A stretch of 64,000 nt of DNA from Diadema setosum (Eukaryota > Echinodermata > Echinoidea > Diadematoida > Diadematidae). Positions 1-10,600 of the stretch are shown one piece after another. Made by a program: the position numbers and the translations under genes. The notes under the pieces are model-generated. The model was not told the origin of the DNA, did no database searches, and saw nothing but the letters and a program-made list of their open reading frames with translations. The number at the start of each line of letters is the position of its first letter. Within the stretch, counting starts at the first letter, position 1. The stretch covers positions 28,634,781 through 28,698,780 of the forward strand of contig NC_092706.1 of assembly GCF_964275005.1 (NCBI RefSeq), in the 5' to 3' direction.

Positions 1-121
1 TGCAACTGACATAAAACAGACTCATTAGTTGGTTTGAATAAGACAGGTCACTTTGACTTTGACAGCTACTCAGGATGCTCATTTGTTGTTGATTTAAAAA
101 AAGAAAGAAGAGAGAGAGAAA

Positions 122-813
122 ATGTGACCGTGCACCTCAAAACGAACATAAAGTCGCACACACTGATTTTGCGTGGGGACTGAAAATAAGTGAAATGGGT
201 CAACCTAGCCGAACTTGACTTTTTCGTATTTTCTGAGAAAGCGGGTCTTCTTTTACATTATGCTAAAATTTGGTATCATAAAACGGGCAGGAAAGTGTGT
301 TTTTTTAGCAGTTTATCTCGAACATTTTTGGTAGAATAGTGTGATTAGGTGTGTCTTTAGAATCCCTTTTTCATTTCTGAAAAACCTTGTCCACACTCTT
401 CACTTTCAACTCTAATAACTTTTGAAAGGATAGTGCTACTGCTTTGAAAGTTGGCATTAATTATGGACAGAATGTGTTAATGAAGCATGCCTAATTTCAG
501 TTTAATCTGATAATCCCTTCATTGTTGTTACTCTGGTGGTTTACTTCCTGTTTTTTGTCCCATTCATCGCACAGCCAGCACGGTTTGGTAAAGATTAAGC
601 GCTTGAATAGACACTGTACTTCAGAGCCTCTTTTCTCAGTTCACAATTTTCCTGAGTTTGTGCTTTCTTTCCAATAGTTAGATACGTTAGGAGAGTCCAT
701 TTGATTTGAGTTATACATCATTTTAAAGCTTAAAGTCTGCTCTTTCAGAATATGGTCTTAACTAAAAATTCATGTCTGGTGACTTTTTGTTTGTTTTGAG
801 GTGCAGGGTCACA
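122..813. repeat. Inverted-repeat DNA element, about 690 bp
   Basis: The left end reads TGTGACCGTGCACCTCAAAA and the right end is its near-perfect reverse complement, ending in GGGTCACA. The interior shows no long ORF. It looks like a non-autonomous DNA transposon; the family is not identified and no clear target duplication is visible. Confidence 0.6.
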
Positions 814-1783
814 AATGCTCATTTGCCATTCAAAAAGAAGGCAGTCCCCCCAAAAAAATTAAAACTGAATTGTAAGCTTAGCTAGCAGATAGTACACTGT
901 ATGTATGACAGTTATGACACTAGACACAACTACATGAGGGTCTGTCAATCTGTACATAGACAACCTTTAGATTCATGTGAAGAGGATGTCACCAAAAACA
1001 CTACATTTGTCAATATACATGTTAGCTGTTTTTTGCTTAAAAAGGAAAAAAAAATCTTTTAGACTTGATAGCAGACTAGACTTGTATTGACCTGGACGAT
1101 GTAGTCGTGTGTTTTGCTGTCTAACTCCCTATGTACCAAACATCTTTGTGGTTAGTTATATTACCTTGCATTCCCTACAAGACAATGTGATGTGGTTTAT
1201 TGATTTTTGTGTCATGTTGCAAAATGTAACAAACAAGTCCAATGTGAATAGCAGTTTGACTTAATGTCACGTTTGCTGCTTTGGCAGCACACAGGAATAT
1301 GAGCTACCTAGTATTTCTCATGCCTTAAATGTATGCAGATCTGTAAAAACTGTACATCTCTACTGTTTAATATGATTCAAAAGGTTTAAATGCTTGGACT
1401 GACATTTGGTAATCAACACATGTCCATGCATAAATTTCAGGCTGCTACAAAAACAGATTATAGTGCAAACAACAATGACACATCTGAACATGTCATTCAC
1501 TCAGAACTTCTTTTATAGTCAATATTATTCTATCATCACTCTATCTAAATACAAGTTGTAGCATCCAAACCAACAGCATTTTATGACTGTTTTCCTTTTC
1601 ATATGGTACTTGGGAAGAGGAAGAAAGTACACAACATAAAGATTGTGTAGTTAACATTGTATACACTGTATGTCTTGAAGACAAGACTGTGTAAACTTAA
1701 GATGTAAATTATGTTCCTTCAGTTGTTTTATTTTTCAATTGTTGCTGTTGAAGAACAACTTTCGTACAATGTATTTCCATCTA
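814..1783. other. AT-rich stretch without recognised features
   Basis: I see no coding signal, structured RNA or inverted repeat. If the candidate - strand gene starting at 4386 is real, this could hold its 3' part, but nothing here shows that. Confidence 0.4.
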
Positions 1784-1997
1784 CTGTACGAGCTGAAATT
1801 TTCGCGTACAGATATTTTCGCGAATTGCTACTTGGAGGACATTTTCACGTGCTGTTAATTTCGCGGTTGCGAGGGTCTAACTAAACTTACTTTATTTGCG
1901 CGTTGTTATTTTCACGTGTTCTATTATTTTCGCGGTTCAAAGGCGATTCGCGAAATTCGCAAAAATAAAACCACCACGAAAATTTCAGCTCGTACAG
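1784..1997. repeat. TA-flanked MITE, family A (CTGTACGAGCTGAAATTTTC ends)
   Basis: A 214-bp element starts CTGTACGAGCTGAAATTTTC and ends with the reverse complement, with TA on both sides. The interior is rich in TTTTCGCG motifs in both orientations. A second copy lies at 8976-9177, a divergent relative at 2864-3076 and a decayed one near 23930-24022. Confidence 0.8.
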
Positions 1998-1999
1998 TA

Positions 2000-2863
2000 T
2001 TCTTTTTAATCACAAAAAATGGCTTTTTCTTTTATAATTGAACTTTGTTTCAATACATGTAGCACCTGAAATATTGTGCTTTTTATTACTTCTCTCTCTC
2101 TCAAGAGTAATTTTATTGCATAAATGAAAGTTTTTGATTTTATGTGTAAGTAAAATTTTATTGTGACTTATTACACTGTAAATCACTAAATATATCAACT
2201 GCAATCAATCAATTTGAATACACCATGGCATGATGATGTACAGGTTTATGATCCTACCCTCAGTACACAGCACCTGTCTCACAGATGCATGCTTGCGTTC
2301 TCTGCGAAGCTGCTGTCGTGACAACATGAGGTGTATTGTCTCCATTGCACAGATAAATTGGGATGCTATAAACTCACTGTGCTCACAGAAACTATGCTCC
2401 CTGAGCAAGAGGAAAACCACAGTTACATGTATACTGTGCTTAGCCTATAGTACGCCAGGTATTAGAGCAACTGGAAAACTGTCCCCCACCCCCTTGGATT
2501 AGTGTACAAATCCGGGTACATTGCACATGTTACATTTGAATTGGAATGTAACAGACTTGGAAAGAAGGATATTATGAAAACCCCCAGGTATACATAGAAG
2601 TTTGTATACACAAAGGGAAGTGAGATATAACGGCAAAAATACCGGTAATTGGTGGGCATCTTTGTCAGTAACCAGTTTATTATTATGTGTTTTAAATGTG
2701 TAGACAAAAAAATTGTACATTTTCTTGTTGAAAGACATCATGCAATGATCACAAAGGGAAAGATTTGATATCCAACTCAATTTCACATTACATCAGCTAT
2801 TGAAGGTCTACAGCACAATAAGCGGTTTGGGAAAAAATAATACAAGGGTGTATAAGTGATTAC
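2000..2863. other. Mostly non-coding, weak exon candidate on the - strand
   Basis: The - strand frame from about 2389 down to a stop at 2205 is open. It contains a charged, helix-like stretch (METIHLMLSRQQLRRERKH) followed by a GTGAGA donor-like site. It could be an exon of the gene that may start at 4386, but the reading phase does not join directly to that exon. The rest shows nothing. Confidence 0.2.
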
Positions 2864-3076
2864 CAGTACAATCACGCTGTTATTTTCGCGAGGGTTTAAT
2901 TTTTGCGAATTTCGCGAATTGCAGTTGGATCGGGAATTTAACAACACGCGAAATTGTCTCCATGTGCTTTGTTAATAGAGCATTAACGTAAGTGTCGGCG
3001 TCGATTCACGAAAACAACATCTCGCCAAAATGTCTATGACCTCGTCATTCGCGAAAATAACGTTGTATACAGTATT
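2864..3076. repeat. Divergent MITE related to family A
   Basis: The ends are imperfect inverted repeats built around GTTATTTTCGCG and CGCGAAAATAAC. The interior shares the TTTTCGCG-rich style of the element at 1784-1997. The outer edges are approximate. Confidence 0.55.
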
Positions 3077-3135
3077 TGCTCTCAGCCAAAATGGCCTACA
3101 CATGGCACATTAATATCATTCAACTGGAAAGACCA

Positions 3136-3289
3136 GGGCACTGTTTCATGAAAGTTGTCAGGCCTGACAACTTGTCAGTTTCTGACAATTTCAGTAAAAT
3201 TCTTGGTTTTGATTGGCTGAGAAGCTCTGGTCACTGACAGTTACTATGGTGATTGTCTAGAGACTGACAACTTTCATGAAACTGTGCCC
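3136..3289. repeat. Short MITE with GGGCACTGTTTCATGAAAGT ends
   Basis: A 154-bp unit begins GGGCACTGTTTCATGAAAGT and ends with the near-exact reverse complement (ending ACTGTGCCC). It contains several copies of CTGACAA in both orientations. It is non-coding. Confidence 0.75.
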
Positions 3290-3438
3290 AGGACTCCAAC
3301 ACTACAAAAAGAAAACAAAAATCACAAAGGCAGCTCTTACCAGATTTTGCATAGTATTTATGTCTGAAATAGATTCTGATTACACATCTGCATGCTTATA
3401 TTCTACAGTGCAGTCATAGTTCCAATTTACATGTATGT

Positions 3439-3477
3439 CCCCCCCCCCCCTTTTTTTTTGGGGGGGGGGGGTGGGGG
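3439..3477. repeat. Homopolymer hairpin C12-T9-G12
   Basis: Twelve C, nine T and twelve G follow each other directly, then T and five more G. The C and G runs are perfectly complementary, giving a 12-bp GC stem with a T loop. Confidence 0.85.
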
Positions 3478-3479
3478 CT

Positions 3480-4308
3480 CTACTTTCTGCATTGAGAATA
3501 TTACTTTGTCCATAGATGTTTGATATCATAATTTGGATTTGTGAATAAGAAAGCCAGGTCTTGTAATACAAATCCACTGCATGAACTTTACACTACATTT
3601 GCACATCCCTTCATTTGTAACTTCTACAATTATCTTTGATGGGAAGGCATACATCAGATGAGCAGTTGTTGTATTTGTTTCATTCTTCTTCTTGTCTTTA
3701 TTGTCATTATTCTACCAAGGTACAACTTAAAAAAAGCAACTTTAATATTTTAGAATTCCATCTCACTCCATGTATATCATATGGTTGTACATGTACCTCA
3801 ATAGCAGATTCCCATTTAAACAGTCAAGTAATATGACACCAACACATTAAACTGATACCATCACTGACAAAGAATCAGAGTATAGTTAATGCAATGATTG
3901 AATGACAATGTTTACAGCACGTACTACTAGTAGGCCTACATGTATCTAATTAAATTACAATACCGACATCCAGTTGGGCTAAAATAAAAAGGCATCCATG
4001 GTGGGCCATAGCATGGGATGGCAGTGCAATATAAAGCATTGCAATGCCCTAGAATTACTAGACTTTCTGACTGAGATATCGTGTACATGATTTGTATACA
4101 CATGCTGCCACTGTCACTGCACTGGATGAAAGAGAAAAGTTGAATGGACAAAATATTTAGTGCACTGAATCGTTATCGTTAGTCGAATGTTGACATGAAG
4201 TTGCCGTGAAATATATATCCCCGACAATAAATACATTCTATAGACTGATTTTTCGATCTGTAACAGTGTCGGCTGTCACACCACCTATTTTTATAGGCAA
4301 ACATTTAC
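3480..4308. other. No recognised feature
   Basis: The stretch is AT-rich. A short open - strand frame around 3535-3708 lacks support. If a gene starts at 4386 on the - strand, this would be its first intron. Confidence 0.35.
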
Positions 4309-4386
4309 CTCTTGTCTCTGAAGAGCTTCATGTTTCCTATCGATGAATTTCTGTCTGCGAACAGCTTCCCAGTGTAGATTGGCCAT
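4309..4386 (-). CDS. Candidate first coding exon of an unidentified gene
   Basis: On the - strand an ATG in a good start context (AAATCATGG) opens a 26-codon frame beginning MANLHWEAVRRQKFIDRKHE. It runs straight into a GTAAAT splice donor in phase 0. The peptide is charged and helix-like, as in small coiled-coil proteins, but I do not recognise the family. A CpG-rich region lies just upstream (4440-4930), as expected of a promoter. No following exon could be joined with confidence, so this could be chance. Confidence 0.35.
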
Positions 4387-4439
4387 GATTTATGTAGATG
4401 ATAAACGATCTGTTACACAGATATCAAAATGTCCTCGGA

Positions 4440-4930
4440 TGATACCAGGTGGGTGGCTTTGCGTTGCAGGTTTATACGACGACAAACACGAAAGTCGGAA
4501 TGCAGCGGAGCGGTTGTACACACACACAAATAACTCCTCGCCCGGGGTTCCGGGTCGCTTTTCGCGTAGCAACCGCAGCACGCTCTGACGTACAATATGT
4601 GAACACGACTACTGTCGGTCTGATTTTGTAGGCCTCACACAGGCAAGTGAACGTGTCAGCACAAACTAGGGACAAATATGGTGATGAAACGTAATTTCTG
4701 AGATAACCGAGTACTTTTTGTCGGTATAAAATGGAGAGAAAAGTTGGATTGTCGATACAAATTTGCCACTTAGCTGGGACCGTCCCACCGCTACACAGGT
4801 GTCATCGGTTCTACCGCGTGTGTGTCGGCGCGGTATAGGGTACACACACACGTTTTACCAGTCATCGCACAAAATACATGTACGTCCACGCCGCCGTGCA
4901 TCTGCATGCTGCAGCTGCCGCATCGTTGGT
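4440..4930. promoter_or_regulatory. CpG-rich stretch, possible promoter region
   Basis: CpG dinucleotides are clearly denser here than in the surrounding AT-rich DNA, for example around 4540-4580, 4790-4840 and 4885-4930. The stretch lies directly upstream of the candidate - strand start at 4386. The overlapping ORFs in several frames look like by-products of GC content. Promoter function is inference. Confidence 0.35.
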
Positions 4931-5079
4931 TGTGCTTAGAATCATGAACAGCCGTTTTTTATTTGTATTCATATAACTTTACTATTGAGTATAGTACTGA
5001 TAATGCTCGTTTGTTTTTATTTCAAACAATTTTTTTTTTTCAACAAATTTTCATTTGTAGAGGGAGACAAACTGAAGAA

Positions 5080-6348
5080 ACTCAAACCTGGGCCTTCACC
5101 CCTCTGAATAATATCTTTCTTTCAACATTTTACATACATTGGAAGTACGAGATCAACAGAGTAATTTTGTCTTCTCCTCAAAAGTAACCCAAGATATTTT
5201 CACCGACCTAGAGTCACAACTCTTATCCCAAAGCTTAGAGAATTTCAGTTTAAACTTCTTCATGGTGCACTTTATACAAAAGTTAATCTGTTGAGATTTG
5301 GGTTTGTTTCGGATGATCTCTGTTCTTTCTGCAAAAAGAGCACTGAGACATATTCACATTTATTTTGGGAGTGTATTAAAGTGCAGGATTGTGTGGCAAA
5401 TTATTATTCAGAAATTTGATTTAGAAGAATTAGGAAATATGAATTGGGGAGTTGTTTATACAGGTATATCTGGAAACTCTTTAAAAATCAAAGGATTTAA
5501 TACAATTATATTGATGATTAATATATTTTATATTTAGCGAGATCAGAAGGGGAGGTACCAAATTTTAATGAAGTTATGGAGTATTTTAAGATGTGCAAAG
5601 AAGAAGAAAATACGATAGCTAGTAAAAGAGACACAGTTGGAATGCATCTGTCAAAGTGGGAATATATAATATGAGGTATACCGAGAATGATAATCCTATA
5701 TATGATTATCTTTTTCTGTTTTGAATTTGCCGTACATATTATATCTGCGAGTTATTTTCATATCGTTGTCGGTTTTTTTTTTCCTCGTCTCTATTGCTTC
5801 TACCATTTCCACATCACTTCCATATTATGAGTATATTGTATGAGAAACAAAATGGCAATTCACACTACAGAGTTACTCAAGTGTGAATAAAACCTGAAAC
5901 TATGGCATGAGGGCTGAAGGCACGGGGGGGGGGGGGGGATGGGGTGCATGTTGGCGTTGTGTGGGGATGTGTGTGTGCATGTGTGTATGTTGTCTCGCAA
6001 ATGGCCTCGTTTGTTTTTGTTTTTTTTCTTATACAGAAACAGTGAAATATGCCCCATTTTGTGTTTTAAGCAAGGATCTATTATGTTACCGTTTCGCGGG
6101 CTTGTGCGAGAATATGTGTTTCGTTTCCTTGGTTTAGATAGTTACAATGTAAATTTGATATTAGTTTGCATAATGTTGGTGATACTGCATTTTTTTTTAT
6201 GTAGTGTAAGATTGACGTTATTGTGTGCAATGTTTGTTTGAAAAGCAATTTGTCTTTGTATGATGTTTTGTTTTGTTTCTGTGAACATTTCTGTTTCTAT
6301 GATATGAAATGGTACGAAATTCGAATAAAGAATTATAAAAAAAAAAAC
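5080..6348 (+). mobile_element. 5'-truncated LINE (non-LTR retrotransposon) with poly-A tail
   Basis: The frame from 5198 reads a typical LINE reverse transcriptase C-terminus, including FQFKLLHGALYTKVNLLRFG. It is followed by a zinc-knuckle-like C-x2-C-x8-H-x4-C block (CSFCKKSTETYSHLFWEC). This arrangement is usual downstream of the RT domain in L1/Tx1-like LINEs. The frame then decays, with stops near 5423 and 5538. A later piece around 5560-5660 (EVMEYFKMCKEEENTIASKR) resembles the far C-terminus. A long T-rich 3' region ends in AATAAAG and an A-run at about 6338-6350, marking the 3' end. The 5' edge is uncertain. Confidence 0.7.
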
Positions 6349-6350
6349 CC

Positions 6351-7103
6351 CAAAAACAAAATAGGCCTACTGTGTACTTTTGATGAACGCCATAATATCC
6401 AAACAAACCAGTACATTGTTGTATTGGTCACAGGCTCGGTAAAATGTCTTTTTAAAAACTTCCTTTAAAAAATACCATGACATTGCAGAATCCCCAAAAC
6501 CTACCCACTCTAGCAGATCCAGATTCAGATCAAGGCTGGTATACGTGGAATGAACAAATATAAATAAATAAATGAATAAATAAATGAAAATCATTACTTT
6601 GCAACTATGACTGAGTGATATTCATCAGATTTTCAGTATGTGGAGATCACTAAGCCTTTTTTTTGTGTGTATGTATGTGTTTTGCTGAAAACATATTCAG
6701 TGAGATCTACCTTTAAATTCTCAATAGCTGGGAACTGATGGTACAGTGCAACAAAATGTCGAAATTGAATTAAAAACGAAGCTGTTAACCAGAATGACTA
6801 GATGAACATTTTCACATTCACGAGGAGCTGTTGATAGAACTTGTCTCTAAACTATATATTATCAACTCTACTGACGGAAATACACATCAGTAAGAAACTA
6901 AAGATAGACCTAAATTTTTAAGAAATTTGATAAGTTCAACATTTTGTGTCCATTATAATTATGTTCAAAACAGAAGATCTCTTTCCATACTAGTCCGGTG
7001 AAAAATACTGGCTTTGATAATGGGATTGCTTTACTGACATTTTATTCACATAGTTTCATTGTGTACAAGTTTGTTCGTTTTATTTTCTTGCAAAGTATAC
7101 AAG
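6351..7103. other. Intergenic, short (AAAT)n tract only
   Basis: Apart from an (AAAT/GAAT)n tract near 6558-6590, nothing coding or repetitive was recognised. Confidence 0.5.
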
Positions 7104-7105
7104 TA

Positions 7106-7290
7106 CAGTCAAACCTGTCTATAGCGGCCACCCAATTAATGGAGACGAGAAAAAGTGGCCGTTGTAGACGGGTGACCGCTAGTAGACAGGGTCGTGAACA
7201 TGGTTTTCCTTGTGAGGGAATTGTGTTGAATAGTCGCATATACGGTAGGTGGCCGCTATAGACGATGGTCGCTGTAGACAGGTTTGACTG
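7106..7290. repeat. MITE, family B (CAGTCAAACCTGTCTATAGC ends)
   Basis: The left end CAGTCAAACCTGTCTATAGC and the right end GACAGGTTTGACTG are inverted repeats. Inside, GTGGCC and GGCCAC motifs repeat in both orientations. TA precedes the left end. It lies about 270 bp upstream of the GMPPA start codon. Confidence 0.75.
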
Positions 7291-7561
7291 TTAAAATTGT
7301 TACGTACAAGACAGTTTAGTAGCAGAGCCGGTGCCGGTGATCAGTGTGCTCATCATCATTCGGGCTTTGAAGAAGACTAATTCGTCCACGTCAACACGGT
7401 TTTTGTGTGCATTATCTGCTTGCTTTTGGTTGGGTTGAAGTAGACTCTAGACGCTGCGACATCAACGAAAGCGACTCGATATTCAAGAACCTCGCCGAGC
7501 TAAGCATCGACTTCGTACTTCTTTCACCTAGAAAATCATTCCTCTTAACTGAGCTGCAATC
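7291..7561 (+). promoter_or_regulatory. GMPPA 5' flank and probable 5' UTR
   Basis: The stretch between the MITE and the start codon has more GC than its surroundings and no TATA box that I can point to. A TGA in frame with the start codon at 7550-7552 rules out an upstream extension of the reading frame unless another exon splices in. The transcription start cannot be placed. Confidence 0.4.
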
Positions 7562-7601
7562 ATGTTGAAAGCAGTGATACTTATTGGAGGACCTCAAAAA
7601 G
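7562..7601 (+). CDS. GMPPA: GMPPA coding exon 1 (residues 1-13 and 1 nt)
   Basis: It encodes [13 protein letters not shown] and ends with one base of the next glycine codon before a GTAATC donor. The N-terminal residues match vertebrate GMPPA closely. Confidence 0.93.
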
Positions 7602-10600
7602 GTAATCAAAAGAAGCATAGATCTAGATAACGAGTATGTGAAAACTATTGTGTAGTCCCATACGTTAGAACTTGTGTGTTGTTATTGTCGGTAAATTTAC
7701 CTACTAGACTATAGGCCCTACTTAAAAAAAGTTACATTTATTACAACACAACAGCAACTGATCTGCTGATCTGCTGTATAACATAGACACTAACTGGGCT
7801 GATCACTAAAGTATTCAATCACTTAATAAATCAGATAGGAAGTAATTTTACCCGCGCAACGACAGACAGACACAATGCATACAATGCATACGAAGCAGTA
7901 TTTGTATTAGGGGTCCTAAATTTAAAATTACTATAAATTTATTTAAGTTAGACGTCTAAATTTACATTTAATCAGGTTGAATTTACTCTTACGACTCGAG
8001 GTTAAAATGCTAGCACGTTAAACTTAAACTAAAGATTAATGCTAAGCATTAGAAAAAAATGAAAGAAAATCCTCATTAACTAAGTTGTAGTACATGTAAA
8101 TACACATAATTATTGTTAATATAAAAAAAAACCAAACCAACATGTATTTTGCTCATTCACTGGATTTACGTGCTTTTCAATGGGAAAATGGATGGTCGAT
8201 TAAAATGATGAGCTCGCGCCAGTGTGCGGTAAAAAAAAATGTCACTTCTGTTTGTCACCGATAATTCTGAGCCCGGGATATGACAATCTGCGGTATTTTC
8301 TGCCTGGAGTAGAATAAAATTAAGGTGAAATTGAGGGATATTTTCTAAGATACTGTTGTACAAGCAAAGTATTTAATCAAAAAGTGGTCGATGAGTATAG
8401 GTCCAACTAAACTCCATTCATTATGCCACAACAAACCCTACATGTAATCCTCTAGTTCTTAGGACTTGGGAGTTCAGGCGTGCAGATTACGACCATGAGA
8501 TAAATGAAGTTTGGATGAAACTGCATTATGTAATAATCATGTGTACCTGGTTAATATACCTGGTATGTTAACCAGGTATCGGTATGTAGGCCCTAATTAA
8601 TACAACAGCCCACAGCACAGGACAGCCCTTTGCGATGACCACAACCCCCTGCATTGACTGCCTCTGCACTGGTAAATACGCTATGCAGTTGTGAATGTCG
8701 GTCCAGCTGTATCATGTATGCTCCGAGCATTTTGAAATTGCAATTTAAAAGAGAAGTAGACCAACACATGCATAATGATGGAATGCTGCCAAGAATTAAC
8801 TGATACTCTTTTCTTCCAGACTCTATGCTTCACCAGGTGTAGGTGAGCACTAAAAAGTTTGGTAACTCACTGACTCCAGCAGTCATTGAGTAGCTGTGAC
8901 TATATAATGCAGCAACATTCTTAAAGGACAAGTTCACCTTCATAGAAATGTGGGTTGAGTGAATGCAGCAATATACTGTACGAGCTGAAATTTTCGCGTA
9001 CAGATATTTTTGCGAATTGCTACTTGGCGGACATTTTCATGTGTTGTTAATTTCGCTGTTACGAGAGTCTAACTGCACTTAGATATTTGCGCGTTGTTAT
9101 TTTCGCGTGTTGTTATTTTCGCGGTTCAAAGGCGATTCGCGAAAATAAAACCACCGCAAAAATTTCAGCTCGTACAGTAGTAGAACACAGCAGTGAGAGT
9201 TTGAGGAAAATCGGACAATCCGTTCAAAAGTGATGAATTTGTGAAGTTTCTGCTCAGTCACGGCTGGATAAGAAGACTACCGTAGCTTGTGATGTCACAT
9301 GTGTATAACGATATAAAGAAAGAATAAAGAAAATTCAACATATTTTCACTTTTCTCACATAACAAAAGAACGCTCGACTTCTCTCTTTCAGAAGGCAGGG
9401 GGAATAATATTACCCTTAACATACTGTACGTCAGTAACAAGTCGAAGAAATGTGCACTTTATTAAAAAAGTACAAGTTTTGTGAAATTCTCTTTTTATTT
9501 TCCTTATATCGTTGTACGCATGTGACATCATACACTGTAGTAGTCTTGTCATCCAGCAGTGACTGCGCAGATACATTAAAAATTCATAACTTTGGAATGG
9601 ATTATCCGATTTTCCCCAAACTTTCACTGATGTGTTCTACTAATATTGTTGTATTCTCTCAATCCATATGTATATGTAGGTGGACTTGTCCTTTAAAATG
9701 ATTAATTTAGCCCAGGACAAGATTTTACAAGTTTGCACTAACTATTTCAGTGAAAGTGATATCTGTCAGTAATATCACTTCAGCTGCAATGATTGAAACA
9801 TACACAGGTGCTTTGTTTAAAGGGGATGGCTAGTAACCGATCAGTGGGAATCAGTAGGAATGCTGAGGGATGATTGTTCCAATCCTTGTGGGATTCATTT
9901 AAGAGTACATTATATATCTACTGTTGTGTGAAAATTATTTGCTTCAGAACGGTCTCATATTCAAGTAATGTGCAGATAAATGCCCCGTCACTGACCAGGC
10001 ACGCTAACCTAGAAACATTAAACTGCACATTACTTGAATATGAGACCATTCTGAAGCAAATAATTTTCACACAACAATTACAGATATATAATGTACTCTT
10101 AAATGAATCCCACAAGAATTGGAACAATCATCCTCCAGCATTCCCACTGATTCCCACTGTTCAGTTACTAGCCTTCCCCTTTAAGTGTAAATGTGATTTC
10201 TATATGATTCACTAGTTTACTTGTCAATAAATCATTTATCTCATTCCCCCACTTTGCATGTGATTCAATGAAAGGTACTCGCTTTCGGCCACTATCCTTG
10301 GAACTTCCGAAGCCGTTGTTTCCTGTTGCTGGTTTTCCCATTATATACCACCACTTGGAGGCATGCAGCAAGGTAACAAATGCTTTTGTATGCATATGTA
10401 TATATATATATTTCATTTTGTCTTTCATTCATTTTACATATTGGCCAAGGGAGAATTTTCCATTCTTATCCTGGCATTTGTGCAGTTTTCAATTACATGT
10501 GCTCAGATAGCAATATATACCAGCAATTCTCGCTATCCCCAATGACGTAAAAAGTACCCGGATGTGGTTTTTTCGTCAAGATTTAGTGCACTTGGTAGCA

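Larger units (their letters stand above)
7602..10274 (+). other. GMPPA intron 1
   Basis: It is 2.7 kb long with GTAATC and AAAG borders. It holds two TTAA-flanked inverted-repeat elements (8921-9696 and 9817-10184) and a nested family A MITE. The part before 8900 is unique, AT-rich DNA. Confidence 0.85.

Noticed and set aside
9874-10215. ORFs of 113 and 69 codons on opposite strands with the same protein sequence
   Set aside because: Both arise from the complementary arms of the family F foldback element.
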